Shown: piece by piece, positions 48,112 through 57,817 of the stretch
How positions within the stretch are numbered: position 1 is the stretch's first letter
Layout of the letters: each line of letters opens with the position of its first letter
Source of the DNA: Polynucleobacter sp. AP-Melu-500A-A1
GTDB taxonomy: Bacteria; Pseudomonadota; Gammaproteobacteria; Burkholderiales; Burkholderiaceae
Assembly (NCBI RefSeq): GCF_018882125.1
Contig: NZ_JACVOZ010000002.1
Span: forward strand, 496,001 to 560,000
Reading direction: 5' to 3'
DNA length: 64,000 nucleotides
Made by a program: the position numbers and the translations under genes
The notes under the pieces: model-generated
Told to the model about the DNA's origin: nothing
Database searches by the model: none
Seen by the model: the letters and a program-made list of their open reading frames with translations, nothing else

Positions 48112-49089
48112 TTATTTTGCAATTTTCGGAATGAGGTCAGCTGCACCTTGCGCTAGTAAATCCTGTGCAACGGCAAGACCTAAGGCTTCAGCATCCTCAA
48201 CCGACTGAACAACTGCATTGCCATTAGCCAAGCATATTGACTTGCCATCAGTGCTAGCCACAAAAGATCGAATTTGCATCTGATTCTTGTCCCACACCGC
48301 ATGTGCAGCTAATGGTACTTCACAAGAACCACCTAACTGACGTGACACCATACGCTCCGCTGAAACTGCTAACAAGGTTGGTATGTCATTTAAGGGTGCG
48401 AGCCATCGCTTGATGTTGGGGTGCTTAATGAGGGTCTCAATACCTAAAGCACCCTGACCTGCTGCAGGAGTATATGGGTCATAGGGTAGAAATGCTTTGA
48501 TACGACTCTCTAGACCGAGACGTTTTAATCCGGCTGCTGCCAAAATAATTGCTTGGTACTCACCACGATCCAATTTGCCCATGCGGGTATCTAAATTACC
48601 TCGCAAAGGCTGAATTTCTAAATGGGGGAACTTTGCTCTGAGAACAGATTCTCGACGTAAGCTCGAAGTACCCACGATGGCGCCTTTGGGTAGTTCTTCA
48701 AGACTTGCATAGTCATTGGAAACAAAAGCATCGCGAGCATCTTCTCTAGTCATCACACAGGCCAGATCAAATCCATCGGGCATCACCATCGGAACATCTT
48801 TGAGGGAGTGCACCGCCAAATCAGCGCGCCCATCTTCCAGCGCTGCTTCTAGCTCTTTTACAAATAAGCCCTTACCACCGACTTTTGAGAGGGCTCTATC
48901 CAAAATTTGGTCACCCCGGGTGGTCATTCCCAAAATCTGAATATCGCACTCTGGATAGAGCTTTTTCAGGCAATCCCGTAGGTGTTCTGCCTGCCACATG
49001 GCTAGGCGACTTTCACGGGAGGCAATGACTAAGCGCTCTGGGGAGCCTGGGACTGCAGCTGGAGGGGAAGAATTTAAGGTTTGGGACAT
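48112..49089 (-). CDS. hemC: Porphobilinogen deaminase (hydroxymethylbilane synthase)
   Basis: A 325-residue cytosolic enzyme that joins four porphobilinogens using a covalently held dipyrromethane cofactor. The cofactor Cys lies in [14 protein letters not shown], and [28 protein letters not shown] and [13 protein letters not shown] are conserved sequences. It is divergent from argH with 42 bases between; TTTAGA and TATATT on the minus strand, 17 bases apart, form a plausible promoter that overlaps the argH -10. Confidence 0.97.
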   Translation of the reverse strand: MSQTLNSSPPAAVPGSPERLVIASRESRLAMWQAEHLRDCLKKLYPECDIQILGMTTRGDQILDRALSKVGGKGLFVKELEAALEDGRADLAVHSLKDVPMVMPDGFDLACVMTREDARDAFVSNDYASLEELPKGAIVGTSSLRRESVLRAKFPHLEIQPLRGNLDTRMGKLDRGEYQAIILAAAGLKRLGLESRIKAFLPYDPYTPAAGQGALGIETLIKHPNIKRWLAPLNDIPTLLAVSAERMVSRQLGGSCEVPLAAHAVWDKNQMQIRSFVASTDGKSICLANGNAVVQSVEDAEALGLAVAQDLLAQGAADLIPKIAK

Positions 49090-49117
49090 AACATTTAAAA
49101 TAAAAAAGACCTACACC

Positions 49118-49125
49118 AATATACT
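49118..49125. promoter_or_regulatory. Shared -10 region of divergent argH and hemC
   Basis: Plus strand TATACT (49120-49125), six bases before the argH ATG. Minus strand TATATT (49123-49118), preceded by TTTAGA (49146-49141) with 17 bases between, 28 bases before the hemC ATG. A plus-strand -35 is not evident. Confidence 0.45.
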
Positions 49126-49131
49126 GTGTTT

Positions 49132-50550
49132 ATGAGCTCATCTAAAAATTCCTTAGCCAACAAAGCCCAAGCTTGGTCGGCCCGTTTTACCGAACCGGTA
49201 GACGAACTTGTACAACGTTATACAGCCTCCATTGGCTTTGATCAACGGTTTGCCATGGTCGATATTACTGGATCCCTAGCCCATGCAGAAATGCTCGCTA
49301 GCCAAAAGATTATCAGCGCCCAGGATTTGGCTGATATTCAACAAGGAATGGCTCAAATTAAATGTGAAATTGAGTCCGGCCAATTTAACTGGCAATTAGC
49401 TTTAGAAGATGTTCACTTAAATATTGAAGCACGTCTGACTGAGTTAGTCGGCGATGCTGGCAAACGCCTGCATACCGGTCGTTCACGTAACGATCAAGTG
49501 GCGACCGACTTACGTCTATGGTTACGTGGCAGTGTTGATGATATTCAGATTACCCTGAAAAGTGTTCGCACTGCTCTTTTAGATTTAGCCGAAAAGCATG
49601 CCGCTACTATCATGCCTGGTCATACTCACTTACAAGTTGCCCAGCCGATTACCTTTGGTCATCACTTAATGGCCTATTACGAAATGTTTAGTCGTGATGC
49701 AAGTCGTCTAACGGATTTGCGCGCACGCTTTAATCGATTACCTCTTGGTGCTGCAGCCTTGGCCGGAACTACTTACCCGATTGACCGTGAACAAGTAGCC
49801 CGTATTTTAGGTTTTGATGGCATTTGCAACAATTCTGTCGACGCAGTATCTGATCGGGACTTTGCCATTGAGTTCTGCGCCTTTGCAGCCATCTTGATGA
49901 TGCACGTTTCTCGTTTATCCGAAGAACTTATCCTTTGGCTTAGCCCGCGCTTTGGCTTTATAGATCTGCCTGATCGCTTTTGTACTGGCAGCTCGATCAT
50001 GCCGCAGAAAAAAAATCCTGATGTACCAGAATTAGCTCGTGGCAAAACGGGTCGTGTCTACGGTGATTTAATTGCTTTGCTCACCCTTATGAAGGGTCAG
50101 CCACTTGCCTACAACAAAGATAATCAAGAGGATAAAGAGCCTTTATTTGATGCAGTAGATACCGTACAAGATACTTTGCGTATCTTTGCAGACATGATTC
50201 CCCATATTGAAGTTAAAGCAGAAGTAATGAAGGCGGCAGCTGAGGAAGGGTTTGCCACCGCTACTGACTTGGCTGATTATTTAGTGAAAAAAGGTTTAGC
50301 TTTCAGAGATGCACACGAAGCAGTTGCTCATGCAGTGAAGGCTTGCGTTGGCAGAAACTGCATGCTCACTGATCTCAGTCTTTCTGAATTGCGCTTTGCC
50401 TGTGGCTTAGACAGTCGCCCCGAACTGATTAGTGATGATGTATTTGCTTTATTGACAGTCGATGGATCAGTGCAATCGCGTCAGCATGCTGGCGGTACCG
50501 CACCATCACAAGTTCTTGCTGCTATTAAAAGAGGTCGCACAGATCTCTAA
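49132..50550 (+). CDS. argH: Argininosuccinate lyase
   Basis: A 472-residue enzyme that splits argininosuccinate into arginine and fumarate, the last arginine step. The fumarase-superfamily signature [12 protein letters not shown] is intact, with [17 protein letters not shown] near residue 110 and [17 protein letters not shown] 49132 is preferred over the in-frame GTG two codons upstream. No Shine-Dalgarno is present and the -10 ends six bases before the ATG, so a leaderless message is likely. The dctQ ATG follows its stop by five bases. Confidence 0.97.
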   Translation: MSSSKNSLANKAQAWSARFTEPVDELVQRYTASIGFDQRFAMVDITGSLAHAEMLASQKIISAQDLADIQQGMAQIKCEIESGQFNWQLALEDVHLNIEARLTELVGDAGKRLHTGRSRNDQVATDLRLWLRGSVDDIQITLKSVRTALLDLAEKHAATIMPGHTHLQVAQPITFGHHLMAYYEMFSRDASRLTDLRARFNRLPLGAAALAGTTYPIDREQVARILGFDGICNNSVDAVSDRDFAIEFCAFAAILMMHVSRLSEELILWLSPRFGFIDLPDRFCTGSSIMPQKKNPDVPELARGKTGRVYGDLIALLTLMKGQPLAYNKDNQEDKEPLFDAVDTVQDTLRIFADMIPHIEVKAEVMKAAAEEGFATATDLADYLVKKGLAFRDAHEAVAHAVKACVGRNCMLTDLSLSELRFACGLDSRPELISDDVFALLTVDGSVQSRQHAGGTAPSQVLAAIKRGRTDL

Positions 50551-50555
50551 AGTGC

Positions 50556-51107
50556 ATGGGGTTCTGGTCTAAGCTCTCGGCAGGCATCGATCGCATCAAT
50601 CAGCTGCTGGCTAGCGCTGCTAGCATCATGATTTTATTGTCGTGCGTGGTTTCGGCAGCAAATGCCTTACTTCGATATGGTCTGGATATTAGTAATAATT
50701 GGCCGCTAGAGCTTCAGTGGTATCTCTTTAGTGCGGCTGTCATGTTAGGCGCCGCATACACCCTCAAGCGTAATGAACATGTCCGAGTGGATTTAATTTA
50801 CTCACAGCTTTCTAATCGTGGTCGTCTTTGGGTTGATTTGTTTGGCTTGATTTTCTTCCTAATGCCCGCCTGCATTCTATTTACTTGGCTCTCATGGACC
50901 TCCCTCTTTTATCCTTCTTGGTTAGTTATGGAGCATTCACTCAATGCTGGGGGAATGGCACGTTATCCCATTAAATTTGTAGTGCCCTTTGGATTTTTTA
51001 TGCTGAGCCTGCAAGGTCTCTCTGAAATCATCAAGCGTATCGGTGCCCTTAAGGGAGATATTGCATTGCCCCCTGAAGACCTCCATTACGAAAAGCCTAC
51101 CCAATGA
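50556..51107 (+). CDS. dctQ: TRAP transporter small permease (DctQ type)
   Basis: A 183-residue inner-membrane protein with four hydrophobic helices, including LLASAASIMILLSCVVSAANALLR and LWVDLFGLIFFLMPACILF. The LEWQWYLF-like LELQWYLFSAAVMLGAAYTLKRNEHVRVD is the DctQ signature. It supports the large permease in binding-protein-driven, ion-coupled uptake of carboxylates. The next gene overlaps its end by four bases (ATGA). The sequence resembles the subgroup often named for mannitol or chloroaromatic compounds, but the substrate is unknown. Confidence 0.9.
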   Translation: MGFWSKLSAGIDRINQLLASAASIMILLSCVVSAANALLRYGLDISNNWPLELQWYLFSAAVMLGAAYTLKRNEHVRVDLIYSQLSNRGRLWVDLFGLIFFLMPACILFTWLSWTSLFYPSWLVMEHSLNAGGMARYPIKFVVPFGFFMLSLQGLSEIIKRIGALKGDIALPPEDLHYEKPTQ

Positions 51108-52636
51108 TCCCCTTAGAGTGGATGCCTCCCTTGATGTTTGGTGGTTTGGTCCTCTTTATGTTGATTGGCTTTCCAGTGGCATTTTCTTTGATGGCTGCGG
51201 GCTTATTTTTCTCCGTAATCGCCATGAGCGAAGGTTTTTTTGGGATGTCTTTTTTACAAGCCATTCCTCAACGAATTTTTGGTAGCGTACTGGCTAATGA
51301 TTTACTTTTAGCAATCCCCTTCTTCACCTTTATGGGGGCTATTCTCGAGCGCTGTGGCCTTGCAGAAGAAATGCTAGATTCTATGGGGCAGCTCTTTGGG
51401 CGCATTCGAGGGGGGCTAGGTTACTCAGTCATCATCGTTGGCTTTATCTTGGGTGCTATTACGGGCACAGTAGCTGCTCAGGTGATCGCCATGGCGATGA
51501 TCTCATTACCAGTGATGATGCGTTACGGCTACAACATGCGCTACGCTACGGGCGTATTAGCGGCTTCTGGCACGATTACGCAATTAGTCCCCCCTTCATT
51601 GGTACTAATCGTTTTGGCTGATCAACTCAAAACCCAAAGCGGTAGTGCAGATGTTGGCAGCATGTATCTAGGTGCCTGGGGTCCCTCTCTTTTGCAGATT
51701 GCGCTTTTTGCGCTCTATACCTTCTTTTTGAGTCGCTTTCGTCCAGATTATTTGCCGGCAGTTCCTGAAAGTGAGCTCACCCTGAAAGGTTGGTCGCTCT
51801 GGAAAAAATGTCTCATGGGAATTATTCCCTCAGCTGTGCTGATCTTCTTGGTCTTGGGAACCATCATGACTGGTATTGCCACGCCTACCGAATCCGGAGC
51901 TATGGGTGCAATGGGTGCGCTGCTGTTAGCGTGGCTTCGAAGAGCAAGTATTCCCAATCTCAAGGGTTTAATTCAAGAAGCGTATCAAAACACCATGCGC
52001 ATCACTACGATGGTTATCTTTATTCTGATCGGCTCTACTTGTTTTTCCGTCGTGTTCCAAGGGGTAGATGGCGGTCACTGGGTTGAAGAACTCTTTTCCA
52101 ATTTACCGGGTGGATGGGTCGGATTTTTAATTGTTGTCAATCTCTTTATCTTTTTCTTAGCCTTCTTCTTAGACTTTTTTGAGATTGCTTTTATCGTGGT
52201 GCCCTTGCTTGCTCCGGTAGCAGTAAAGCTTCTTTCACCAGTATTGCTAGATTCTATGAATGGCAATCCTCAGGCGGCGGCTAGCGCAGCCTTAGTCTGG
52301 TTTGGTGTCATGCTGTGCGTCAATATGCAAACTTCGTTTATGCATCCACCCTTTGGTTTTGCCCTGTTTTACCTGCGAGGGGTAGCTCCCAAGGAAGTAA
52401 AGAGCAGCGACATCTATTGGGGTGCATTACCTTGGGTCGGACTACAGCTAATTATGGTCCTTGTGGTGATTGCCTTCCCCGCTCTAGTCACCACCTTACT
52501 CGACAAGCCAGCAGCAATCATCCAAAGCCAAGAATTTAATTTCACCAACGGGGAAGATAAAGCATCAGAAACATCCCCCAACAAAGGGGATGAAGATGCT
52601 CCAGTGCAGTTCCAGCTAGATAAACCTCTTAAGTAG
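51104..52636 (+). CDS. dctM: TRAP transporter large permease (DctM type)
   Basis: A 510-residue inner-membrane transport subunit with about 12-14 helices. Typical stretches are LLAIPFFTFMGAILERCGLAEEMLD, GAITGTVAAQVIAMAMISLPVM and GTIMTGIATPTESGAMGAMGALLL. The C-terminal 40 residues are a charged soluble tail (NGEDKASETSPNKGDEDAP), which is uncommon. It overlaps dctQ by four bases. No DctP binding-protein gene is beside this pair, so the substrate-binding subunit must lie elsewhere. Confidence 0.93.
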   Translation: MIPLEWMPPLMFGGLVLFMLIGFPVAFSLMAAGLFFSVIAMSEGFFGMSFLQAIPQRIFGSVLANDLLLAIPFFTFMGAILERCGLAEEMLDSMGQLFGRIRGGLGYSVIIVGFILGAITGTVAAQVIAMAMISLPVMMRYGYNMRYATGVLAASGTITQLVPPSLVLIVLADQLKTQSGSADVGSMYLGAWGPSLLQIALFALYTFFLSRFRPDYLPAVPESELTLKGWSLWKKCLMGIIPSAVLIFLVLGTIMTGIATPTESGAMGAMGALLLAWLRRASIPNLKGLIQEAYQNTMRITTMVIFILIGSTCFSVVFQGVDGGHWVEELFSNLPGGWVGFLIVVNLFIFFLAFFLDFFEIAFIVVPLLAPVAVKLLSPVLLDSMNGNPQAAASAALVWFGVMLCVNMQTSFMHPPFGFALFYLRGVAPKEVKSSDIYWGALPWVGLQLIMVLVVIAFPALVTTLLDKPAAIIQSQEFNFTNGEDKASETSPNKGDEDAPVQFQLDKPLK

Positions 52637-52643
52637 AGGTTTA
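52621..52643. terminator. Hairpin across the end of dctM, possible terminator
   Basis: TAAACCTCT/AGAGGTTTA, a perfect nine-base stem with a five-base loop, covers the dctM stop and the gap to the convergent panD. The U-tract is short in both directions. Confidence 0.4.
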
Positions 52644-52644
52644 C

Positions 52645-53010
52645 TTAATTTACCTTCTTAATTTCTTTAATGCGATTATCGTCATCAACCAAAATGACGT
52701 GGGGAACATGAGAGGGCACCTCACTATCCGGTACAGCTGCGTAAGTACAAATAATTAAGTGGTCCCCGAGATGAGCCTTTCTTGCAGCAGCACCATTTAA
52801 AGAAATTTTTCCAGAGCCACGGGGCTCCTTGATGATGTAAGTAGCGAATCGATTACCGTTATTGATATTGTAAAGTTCAATCTTTTCAAACTCACGCATA
52901 TTGGCCGCATCTAAAAGATCTTCATCAATACCGCAAGAACCTTCGTAGTGAAGATCTGCTTCAGTAACAGTGGCACGATGAATCTTGGCCAGTAACATAA
53001 TACGATTCAT
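52645..53010 (-). CDS. panD: Aspartate 1-decarboxylase
   Basis: A 121-residue pyruvoyl enzyme that makes beta-alanine for pantothenate. The self-cleavage site Gly24-Ser25 (HYEGSCGID) is intact, so it should mature into alpha and beta chains with a pyruvoyl group on Ser25. Tyr58-type and YIIKEPRGSGKISLNGAAARKAHLGD segments are typical. It follows the PLP decarboxylase gene by 15 bases on the same strand. panC, the enzyme using its product, is about 7.6 kb away. Confidence 0.97.
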   Translation of the reverse strand: MNRIMLLAKIHRATVTEADLHYEGSCGIDEDLLDAANMREFEKIELYNINNGNRFATYIIKEPRGSGKISLNGAAARKAHLGDHLIICTYAAVPDSEVPSHVPHVILVDDDNRIKEIKKVN

Positions 53011-53025
53011 AAATCTCTCCTTAAC

Positions 53026-55293
53026 CTACAATGTAATGTCTGGTTCTTGTCTGACGCAATCGACGTAGTATTGACTGCGTCCATCAATGTCTGCCTTCAC
53101 AAGCCCATGAATATCGGTCTCAAAACCTGGGAATTTTTCATTAAAGTCCCGAGCAAAGTAGAGATAATCCACAATTCGCTTATTGAAGCGCTCGCCCGGA
53201 ATCAACAATGGAATACCTGGTGGGTATGGCGTTACTAGCATCGCCGTGACACGACCATCCAATTGATCGAGCGGAACACGATCCACTTCTTTGTGCGCCA
53301 TCTTAGCCCATGCCTCTGATGGCATCATTGCCGGCTCCATATCGGAGGTATACATCTCCGTAGTCATACGAGCTACATTACGGCTCTTATAAAACTCATG
53401 AATTTGCTGGCAAATATCCTTCAGACCAACACGCTCGTAACGTGGGTGCTTAGCTACAAACTCTGGCAAGACTTTCCATAAAGGAGCGTTCTTATCAAAG
53501 TGATCTTTAAATTGCTGCAACTCGGTCACTAAGGTATTCCAACGACCCTTGGTAATACCAATAGTGAACATAATGAAGAAGGAATACAAGCCACACTTCT
53601 CCACGATTACACCGTGCTCCGCCAAATACTTAGTCACAATGCTCGCTGGAATTCCCATTGAGCCAAAGTTACCTTCAATATCCAAGCCTGGAGTAACAAC
53701 CGTAGCCTTGATTGGATCAAGCATGTTGAAATCTTTTGCCAGCTTGCCAAAGTCATGCCAGGAAGCAGAAGGCTCTAAGATCCAATCTGAGCGCTCACCA
53801 ATGCCCTCTTCTGCTAAGTGATCTGGTCCCCAAACCTTAAACCACCAATCGGCACCAAACTTATCATCGACTTCACGCATCGCGCGGCGAAAGTCCATAG
53901 CCTCAGCAATGGATTCTTCTACTAAGGTTGTACCACCAGGAGATTCCATCATGGCAGCAGAGACATCGCAAGAAGCAATAATTGCGTATTGTGGGCTAGT
54001 TGAAGTGTGCATCAAGTAAGCCTCATTAAAGCAATCTCGATCTAGCTTATGCTCATCAGCATCTTGAACCAGAACCTGAGATGCTTGAGAAAGACCGGCA
54101 AGTAACTTATGTGTTGACTGAGTTGCAAACATCAAACTCTTTTTAGTGCGCTTACGGTCAGCGCCAATGGCATGCATATCCTTATAAAAAGGATGGAATG
54201 CAGCATGGGGTAACCAAGCTTCATCAAAGTGTAAAGAATCTACCCTACCGTCGAGCATTTCTTTAATCATCTCAACGTTGTAAATAATTCCGTCATAAGT
54301 ACTTTGGGTCAAGGTCATTACACGCGGAATGACATCCTTATTTTTAATAAAGGGATTTGCATCAATCTTCTTTTTGATGTTTTTCCATTCAAACTCTTCT
54401 TTTGGAATGGGGCCAATAATCCCTAAGTGATTACGCGTTGGCATCAGGAAAATCGGAATCGCGCCCATCATGGTGATGGAGTGAATGACAGACTTATGGC
54501 AATTACGGTCCACCAGCACTACATCGCCTGGGGCAACGGTAGAGTGCCAAACAATTTTGTTTGAGGTTGACGTGCCGTTCGTTACAAAGAAAAGGTGGTC
54601 AGCATTAAAGATGCGGGCGGCATTACGCTCACTCTGGAGCACTGGGCCAGTGTGATCCAACAGTTGGCCAAGTTCTTCAACAGCATTACAGACGTCAGCA
54701 CGGAGCATATTCTCACCAAAGAATTGATGAAACATACGACCTACAGGACTTTTCAAGAAAGCTACCCCGCCAGAGTGACCTGGGCAATGCCAAGAATAGG
54801 AGCCTTCAGAAGCGTAATTGGTAAGCGCGCGGAAAAAAGGTGGCGCTAATGAATCCAAGTACACCTTCGCTTCACGAATAATATGTCGTGCTACAAATTC
54901 TGGGGTGTCTTCATTCATATGAATGAAGCCATGCAATTCCCGCAAGATATCGTTTGGCATATGACGTGAGGTACGGGTCTCGCCATACAAAAAGATCGGG
55001 ATATCTTCATTGCGCTTACGAACCTCAGTAATAAAGGCACGTAAATTATTTAAAGCAGGTAGATCCTCATCTTCTGAATCCGTCACAAACTCTTCATCGT
55101 CAATAGACACGATAAAGCTAGAAGCGCGAGATGCTTGTTGAGCAAAGGAAGTAAGGTCGCCATAACTAGTCAGGCCGATAACCTCCATGCCCTCTGTCTC
55201 AATCGCTTCGGCTAGATCGCGAATTCCGGAACCCGAAATATTTTCGGAACGAAAGTCCTCATCAATAATGATGATTGGGAAACGAAATTTCAT
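53026..55293 (-). CDS. PLP-dependent Arg/Lys/Orn decarboxylase (biodegradative fold-I type)
   Basis: A 755-residue decarboxylase with an N-terminal receiver-like wing domain (FPIIIIDEDFRSENISGSGI onward, about 130 residues), a PLP domain with the Schiff-base Lys396 in QSTHKLLAGLSQ, and a large C-terminal domain. Known family members (AdiA, SpeF, LdcI) convert arginine, ornithine or lysine to the amine and consume a proton. Substrate cannot be settled by eye. The longest frame starts at 55335; ATG 55293 has AGGGGAG upstream and overlaps the stop of the KirBac gene (ATGA), so both are made together. Confidence 0.92.
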   Translation of the reverse strand: MKFRFPIIIIDEDFRSENISGSGIRDLAEAIETEGMEVIGLTSYGDLTSFAQQASRASSFIVSIDDEEFVTDSEDEDLPALNNLRAFITEVRKRNEDIPIFLYGETRTSRHMPNDILRELHGFIHMNEDTPEFVARHIIREAKVYLDSLAPPFFRALTNYASEGSYSWHCPGHSGGVAFLKSPVGRMFHQFFGENMLRADVCNAVEELGQLLDHTGPVLQSERNAARIFNADHLFFVTNGTSTSNKIVWHSTVAPGDVVLVDRNCHKSVIHSITMMGAIPIFLMPTRNHLGIIGPIPKEEFEWKNIKKKIDANPFIKNKDVIPRVMTLTQSTYDGIIYNVEMIKEMLDGRVDSLHFDEAWLPHAAFHPFYKDMHAIGADRKRTKKSLMFATQSTHKLLAGLSQASQVLVQDADEHKLDRDCFNEAYLMHTSTSPQYAIIASCDVSAAMMESPGGTTLVEESIAEAMDFRRAMREVDDKFGADWWFKVWGPDHLAEEGIGERSDWILEPSASWHDFGKLAKDFNMLDPIKATVVTPGLDIEGNFGSMGIPASIVTKYLAEHGVIVEKCGLYSFFIMFTIGITKGRWNTLVTELQQFKDHFDKNAPLWKVLPEFVAKHPRYERVGLKDICQQIHEFYKSRNVARMTTEMYTSDMEPAMMPSEAWAKMAHKEVDRVPLDQLDGRVTAMLVTPYPPGIPLLIPGERFNKRIVDYLYFARDFNEKFPGFETDIHGLVKADIDGRSQYYVDCVRQEPDITL

Positions 55294-56204
55294 AAATACT
55301 CCCCTGCTAACTTGTCCGATGTATTCGGAACCCACTTCTCAAAATTGGACAAATCAATGACTCGTCCACCATCTGGCAAAACAGTGACTATATCGACAAA
55401 TGACGCATTTTGCTGGACATCTTGCGGCAAGTAAACATGTCTCGCATAAACCTGGTTAGCCAAGCTTTCGTGGTAGCCAGTAAATGTAATCAGAAGATGC
55501 CAATGTCCATCTAAAACGCCATCACCTAAAAATTCATTTAAAGGGCTTTGTGCATCCACGCTATGCATGGCAGTCCAGGTCAAGGAAAAGACAGGGCTCT
55601 CAGAGCGATGTAAAGGCAACTCTACTGAACGGCGATAGCGCTCACCTTCTGCAGTCATACTTTCTGCGATCATCCAGAGGCGCAGTTGTGCCTCAACAAT
55701 ATGTGAGCTGCGGTCATTAGCAACCCGAAACTTCAAGGTTTTAATACCATTGTGTTTGCCTACAACAGCGACCTTTGAGAAGCGCACACCAGCGGTGGGC
55801 CTCGTAAAGCGTGCAAATGCCAAACCCGTAGTTAACGCTGAATAGACGATGCCAAAGAAAGCCTCAAAGGTCACAATCGAGTTAGGCCAATGCCCTACTG
55901 GCGTCATGCGACCATAGCCAATCGTGGCCATTGTTTGAACACTAAAGAAAAAGACATCTAATAAAGATCCAGGTTCAGCATGGGTAATTGCACCGTCGCC
56001 ACAAGCCAGGTAGGCAATAGCAAATAAAAGATTGGTACTTAAGTACACCAAGATCACTAGCAATAAAAAGCTGGTCCAACTGGTACCTAATAGCCAATGA
56101 TAGAAATTGTTTTCTGGGCGTGCGGCAGCGGAACGTATTAGCGTAGCGCGATATTCATCCAGATTAATCCTAGCAGGATTACTACTGAAATGAAATTTAC
56201 GCAC
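55290..56204 (-). CDS. Inward-rectifier-type potassium channel (KirBac family)
   Basis: A 304-residue channel subunit with two membrane helices (about 43-66 and 108-130), a pore loop and the selectivity filter TIGYG at 94-98. The C-terminal 170 residues form the cytosolic beta-rich Kir domain (GVRFSKVAVVGKHNGIKTLK, LTWTAMHSVDAQSPL). KirBac channels conduct K+ and are gated by phospholipids or pH in studied cases. It is translationally coupled to the amino-acid decarboxylase gene through an ATGA overlap. dcd lies 13 bases upstream. Confidence 0.93.
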   Translation of the reverse strand: MRKFHFSSNPARINLDEYRATLIRSAAARPENNFYHWLLGTSWTSFLLLVILVYLSTNLLFAIAYLACGDGAITHAEPGSLLDVFFFSVQTMATIGYGRMTPVGHWPNSIVTFEAFFGIVYSALTTGLAFARFTRPTAGVRFSKVAVVGKHNGIKTLKFRVANDRSSHIVEAQLRLWMIAESMTAEGERYRRSVELPLHRSESPVFSLTWTAMHSVDAQSPLNEFLGDGVLDGHWHLLITFTGYHESLANQVYARHVYLPQDVQQNASFVDIVTVLPDGGRVIDLSNFEKWVPNTSDKLAGEYL

Positions 56205-56217
56205 TGCCGAAAATGGC

Positions 56218-56784
56218 TTAGGTCTTAGGCAGGGTTACGCCCCGCTGACCTTGATACTTGCCGCCGCGATCCTTGTAAGATGTTCCGCAGATTTCGTCAC
56301 TCTCAAAGAAGAGCACTTGCGCACATCCTTCACCAGCATAAATTTTTGCCGGCAATGGGGTGGTATTGGAAAATTCTAGAGTGACATAGCCTTCCCATTC
56401 AGGCTCAAATGGAGTGACGTTCACAATGATCCCACAACGCGCATAGGTACTTTTACCAACGCAAACTGTTAGAACACTACGGGGAATCTTAAAGTACTCA
56501 ACAGTCCTAGCCAAAGCAAAAGAATTTGGCGGAATAATACAAACATCCCCCCTAAAATCTACGAAGGATTGATCATCGAAATTTTTAGGATCAACAATCG
56601 TACTGTTGATGTTTGTAAAGATCTTGAATTCGTCTGCACAACGAATGTCATAGCCATAGCTTGAAGTGCCATAACTTACGATTTTGTTGCCTGCGGCGTC
56701 TTGGCGGATTTGCCCAGGCTCAAAAGGGCTGATCATGCCTTGCTCGCCCATGCGCCGGATCCAGTGGTCAGATTTAATAGTCAT
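56218..56784 (-). CDS. dcd: dCTP deaminase
   Basis: A 188-residue trimeric enzyme that deaminates dCTP to dUTP for thymidylate synthesis. Seen: [51 protein letters not shown] with the catalytic Glu near residue 138, and a C-terminal [11 protein letters not shown] that closes over nucleotide. Length is normal. It lies between fdhD (39 bases upstream) and the KirBac gene on the same strand. Confidence 0.97.
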   Translation of the reverse strand: MTIKSDHWIRRMGEQGMISPFEPGQIRQDAAGNKIVSYGTSSYGYDIRCADEFKIFTNINSTIVDPKNFDDQSFVDFRGDVCIIPPNSFALARTVEYFKIPRSVLTVCVGKSTYARCGIIVNVTPFEPEWEGYVTLEFSNTTPLPAKIYAGEGCAQVLFFESDEICGTSYKDRGGKYQGQRGVTLPKT

Positions 56785-56823
56785 GCCCGAATTGTAAAAC
56801 CTTCGCTAAGACATCCCCAATAT

Positions 56824-57675
56824 TTATCCTGGGCTTTGGGTAAAAACCACTCGCTCAGCGCCGTTGTAAATCTCGAAGTGTTTTCCAGAGCAGCGGGATA
56901 GGATCGTCAGATTGGTTTGGCGAGCCAACTCCAAGCCCATCAGAGTTACTCCAGAGCGAGTCAGTAAGAAAGGAATGCCCATCTGAGCGCCCTTAATGAC
57001 CATTTCCGAGGTTAAGCGACCCGTCGTAAAGAAGATCAAATCTTTGCCCGGTTTATTAGCCAGCCTCATCAAGCCAGAAATTGAGTCGACTGCATTATGA
57101 CGTCCAACATCCTCAATAAAGTGGAGCATGCGAACCCCGTGCTCGCCCTGACGCTCAAAGACCGCGCAGGCATGAACCGAGCCTGACTTCTTATAAATCG
57201 AGTCATGAATCCGAATTGCATCCACCAAGGCAACGATTGCCTCCTGAGATAATTGGGGCCCATCTGGCAGTTGCATCTCCGACATCTCCTCCATCAGACC
57301 ACCAAACATGGTTCCCTGACCACAACCAGTGGTAACCACGCGCTTGCTGGTCAAGGCGTCAATGTCTACCGTGCGACGATGAGTCTTTACAGCAGCAGAG
57401 TCTGTCTCCCAATCCACCTGAATGCTCTCTATATCATCGGGTGACTCTACTAAGCGCTGGTTAAGCAAATAACCTAGCACTAGGGCTTCAGGCGCACTTC
57501 CTAGGGTCATCAAGGTGACCACCTCGCGCTTATCCAAATAAATAGTTAAGGGGCGTTCTCCAGGAATATGGGTAAGCTTACTGCGTCCCGCCTCATCCAA
57601 TATCTCTACCTCGTGCACCAGGGGCACGGAGGCGTGAGACATCTGAATCCTGGGTTTGCCTACCTCTACTGACAT
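56824..57675 (-). CDS. fdhD: Formate dehydrogenase accessory sulfurtransferase FdhD, one-Cys variant
   Basis: A 283-residue protein that moves sulfur from IscS to the Mo-bisPGD cofactor of formate dehydrogenase. The N-terminal ERPLTIYLDKREVVTLMTLG and the later DVGRHNAVDSISG, FFTTGRLTSEMVIKGAQMG are family signatures. The usual CXXC is TGCGQGT here: Cys118 is kept, while the second Cys position (121) is Gly. The longest frame begins at TTG 57705; ATG 57675 with AAGG upstream is preferred. No formate dehydrogenase genes are in the window. Confidence 0.92.
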   Translation of the reverse strand: MSVEVGKPRIQMSHASVPLVHEVEILDEAGRSKLTHIPGERPLTIYLDKREVVTLMTLGSAPEALVLGYLLNQRLVESPDDIESIQVDWETDSAAVKTHRRTVDIDALTSKRVVTTGCGQGTMFGGLMEEMSEMQLPDGPQLSQEAIVALVDAIRIHDSIYKKSGSVHACAVFERQGEHGVRMLHFIEDVGRHNAVDSISGLMRLANKPGKDLIFFTTGRLTSEMVIKGAQMGIPFLLTRSGVTLMGLELARQTNLTILSRCSGKHFEIYNGAERVVFTQSPG

Positions 57676-57817
57676 TGGGCGCCTTCTAAATAGGGTTGAA
57701 CTCAATTTTATCGGTACTAATGGGGGGTTTACTTTAACCGCAGACTAAAATCATTGCTCAAGCCAGCACAATTATGGATTGAGCCTAATTTAACCTTCTT
57801 ATTTAAGTCCGCTTTAC

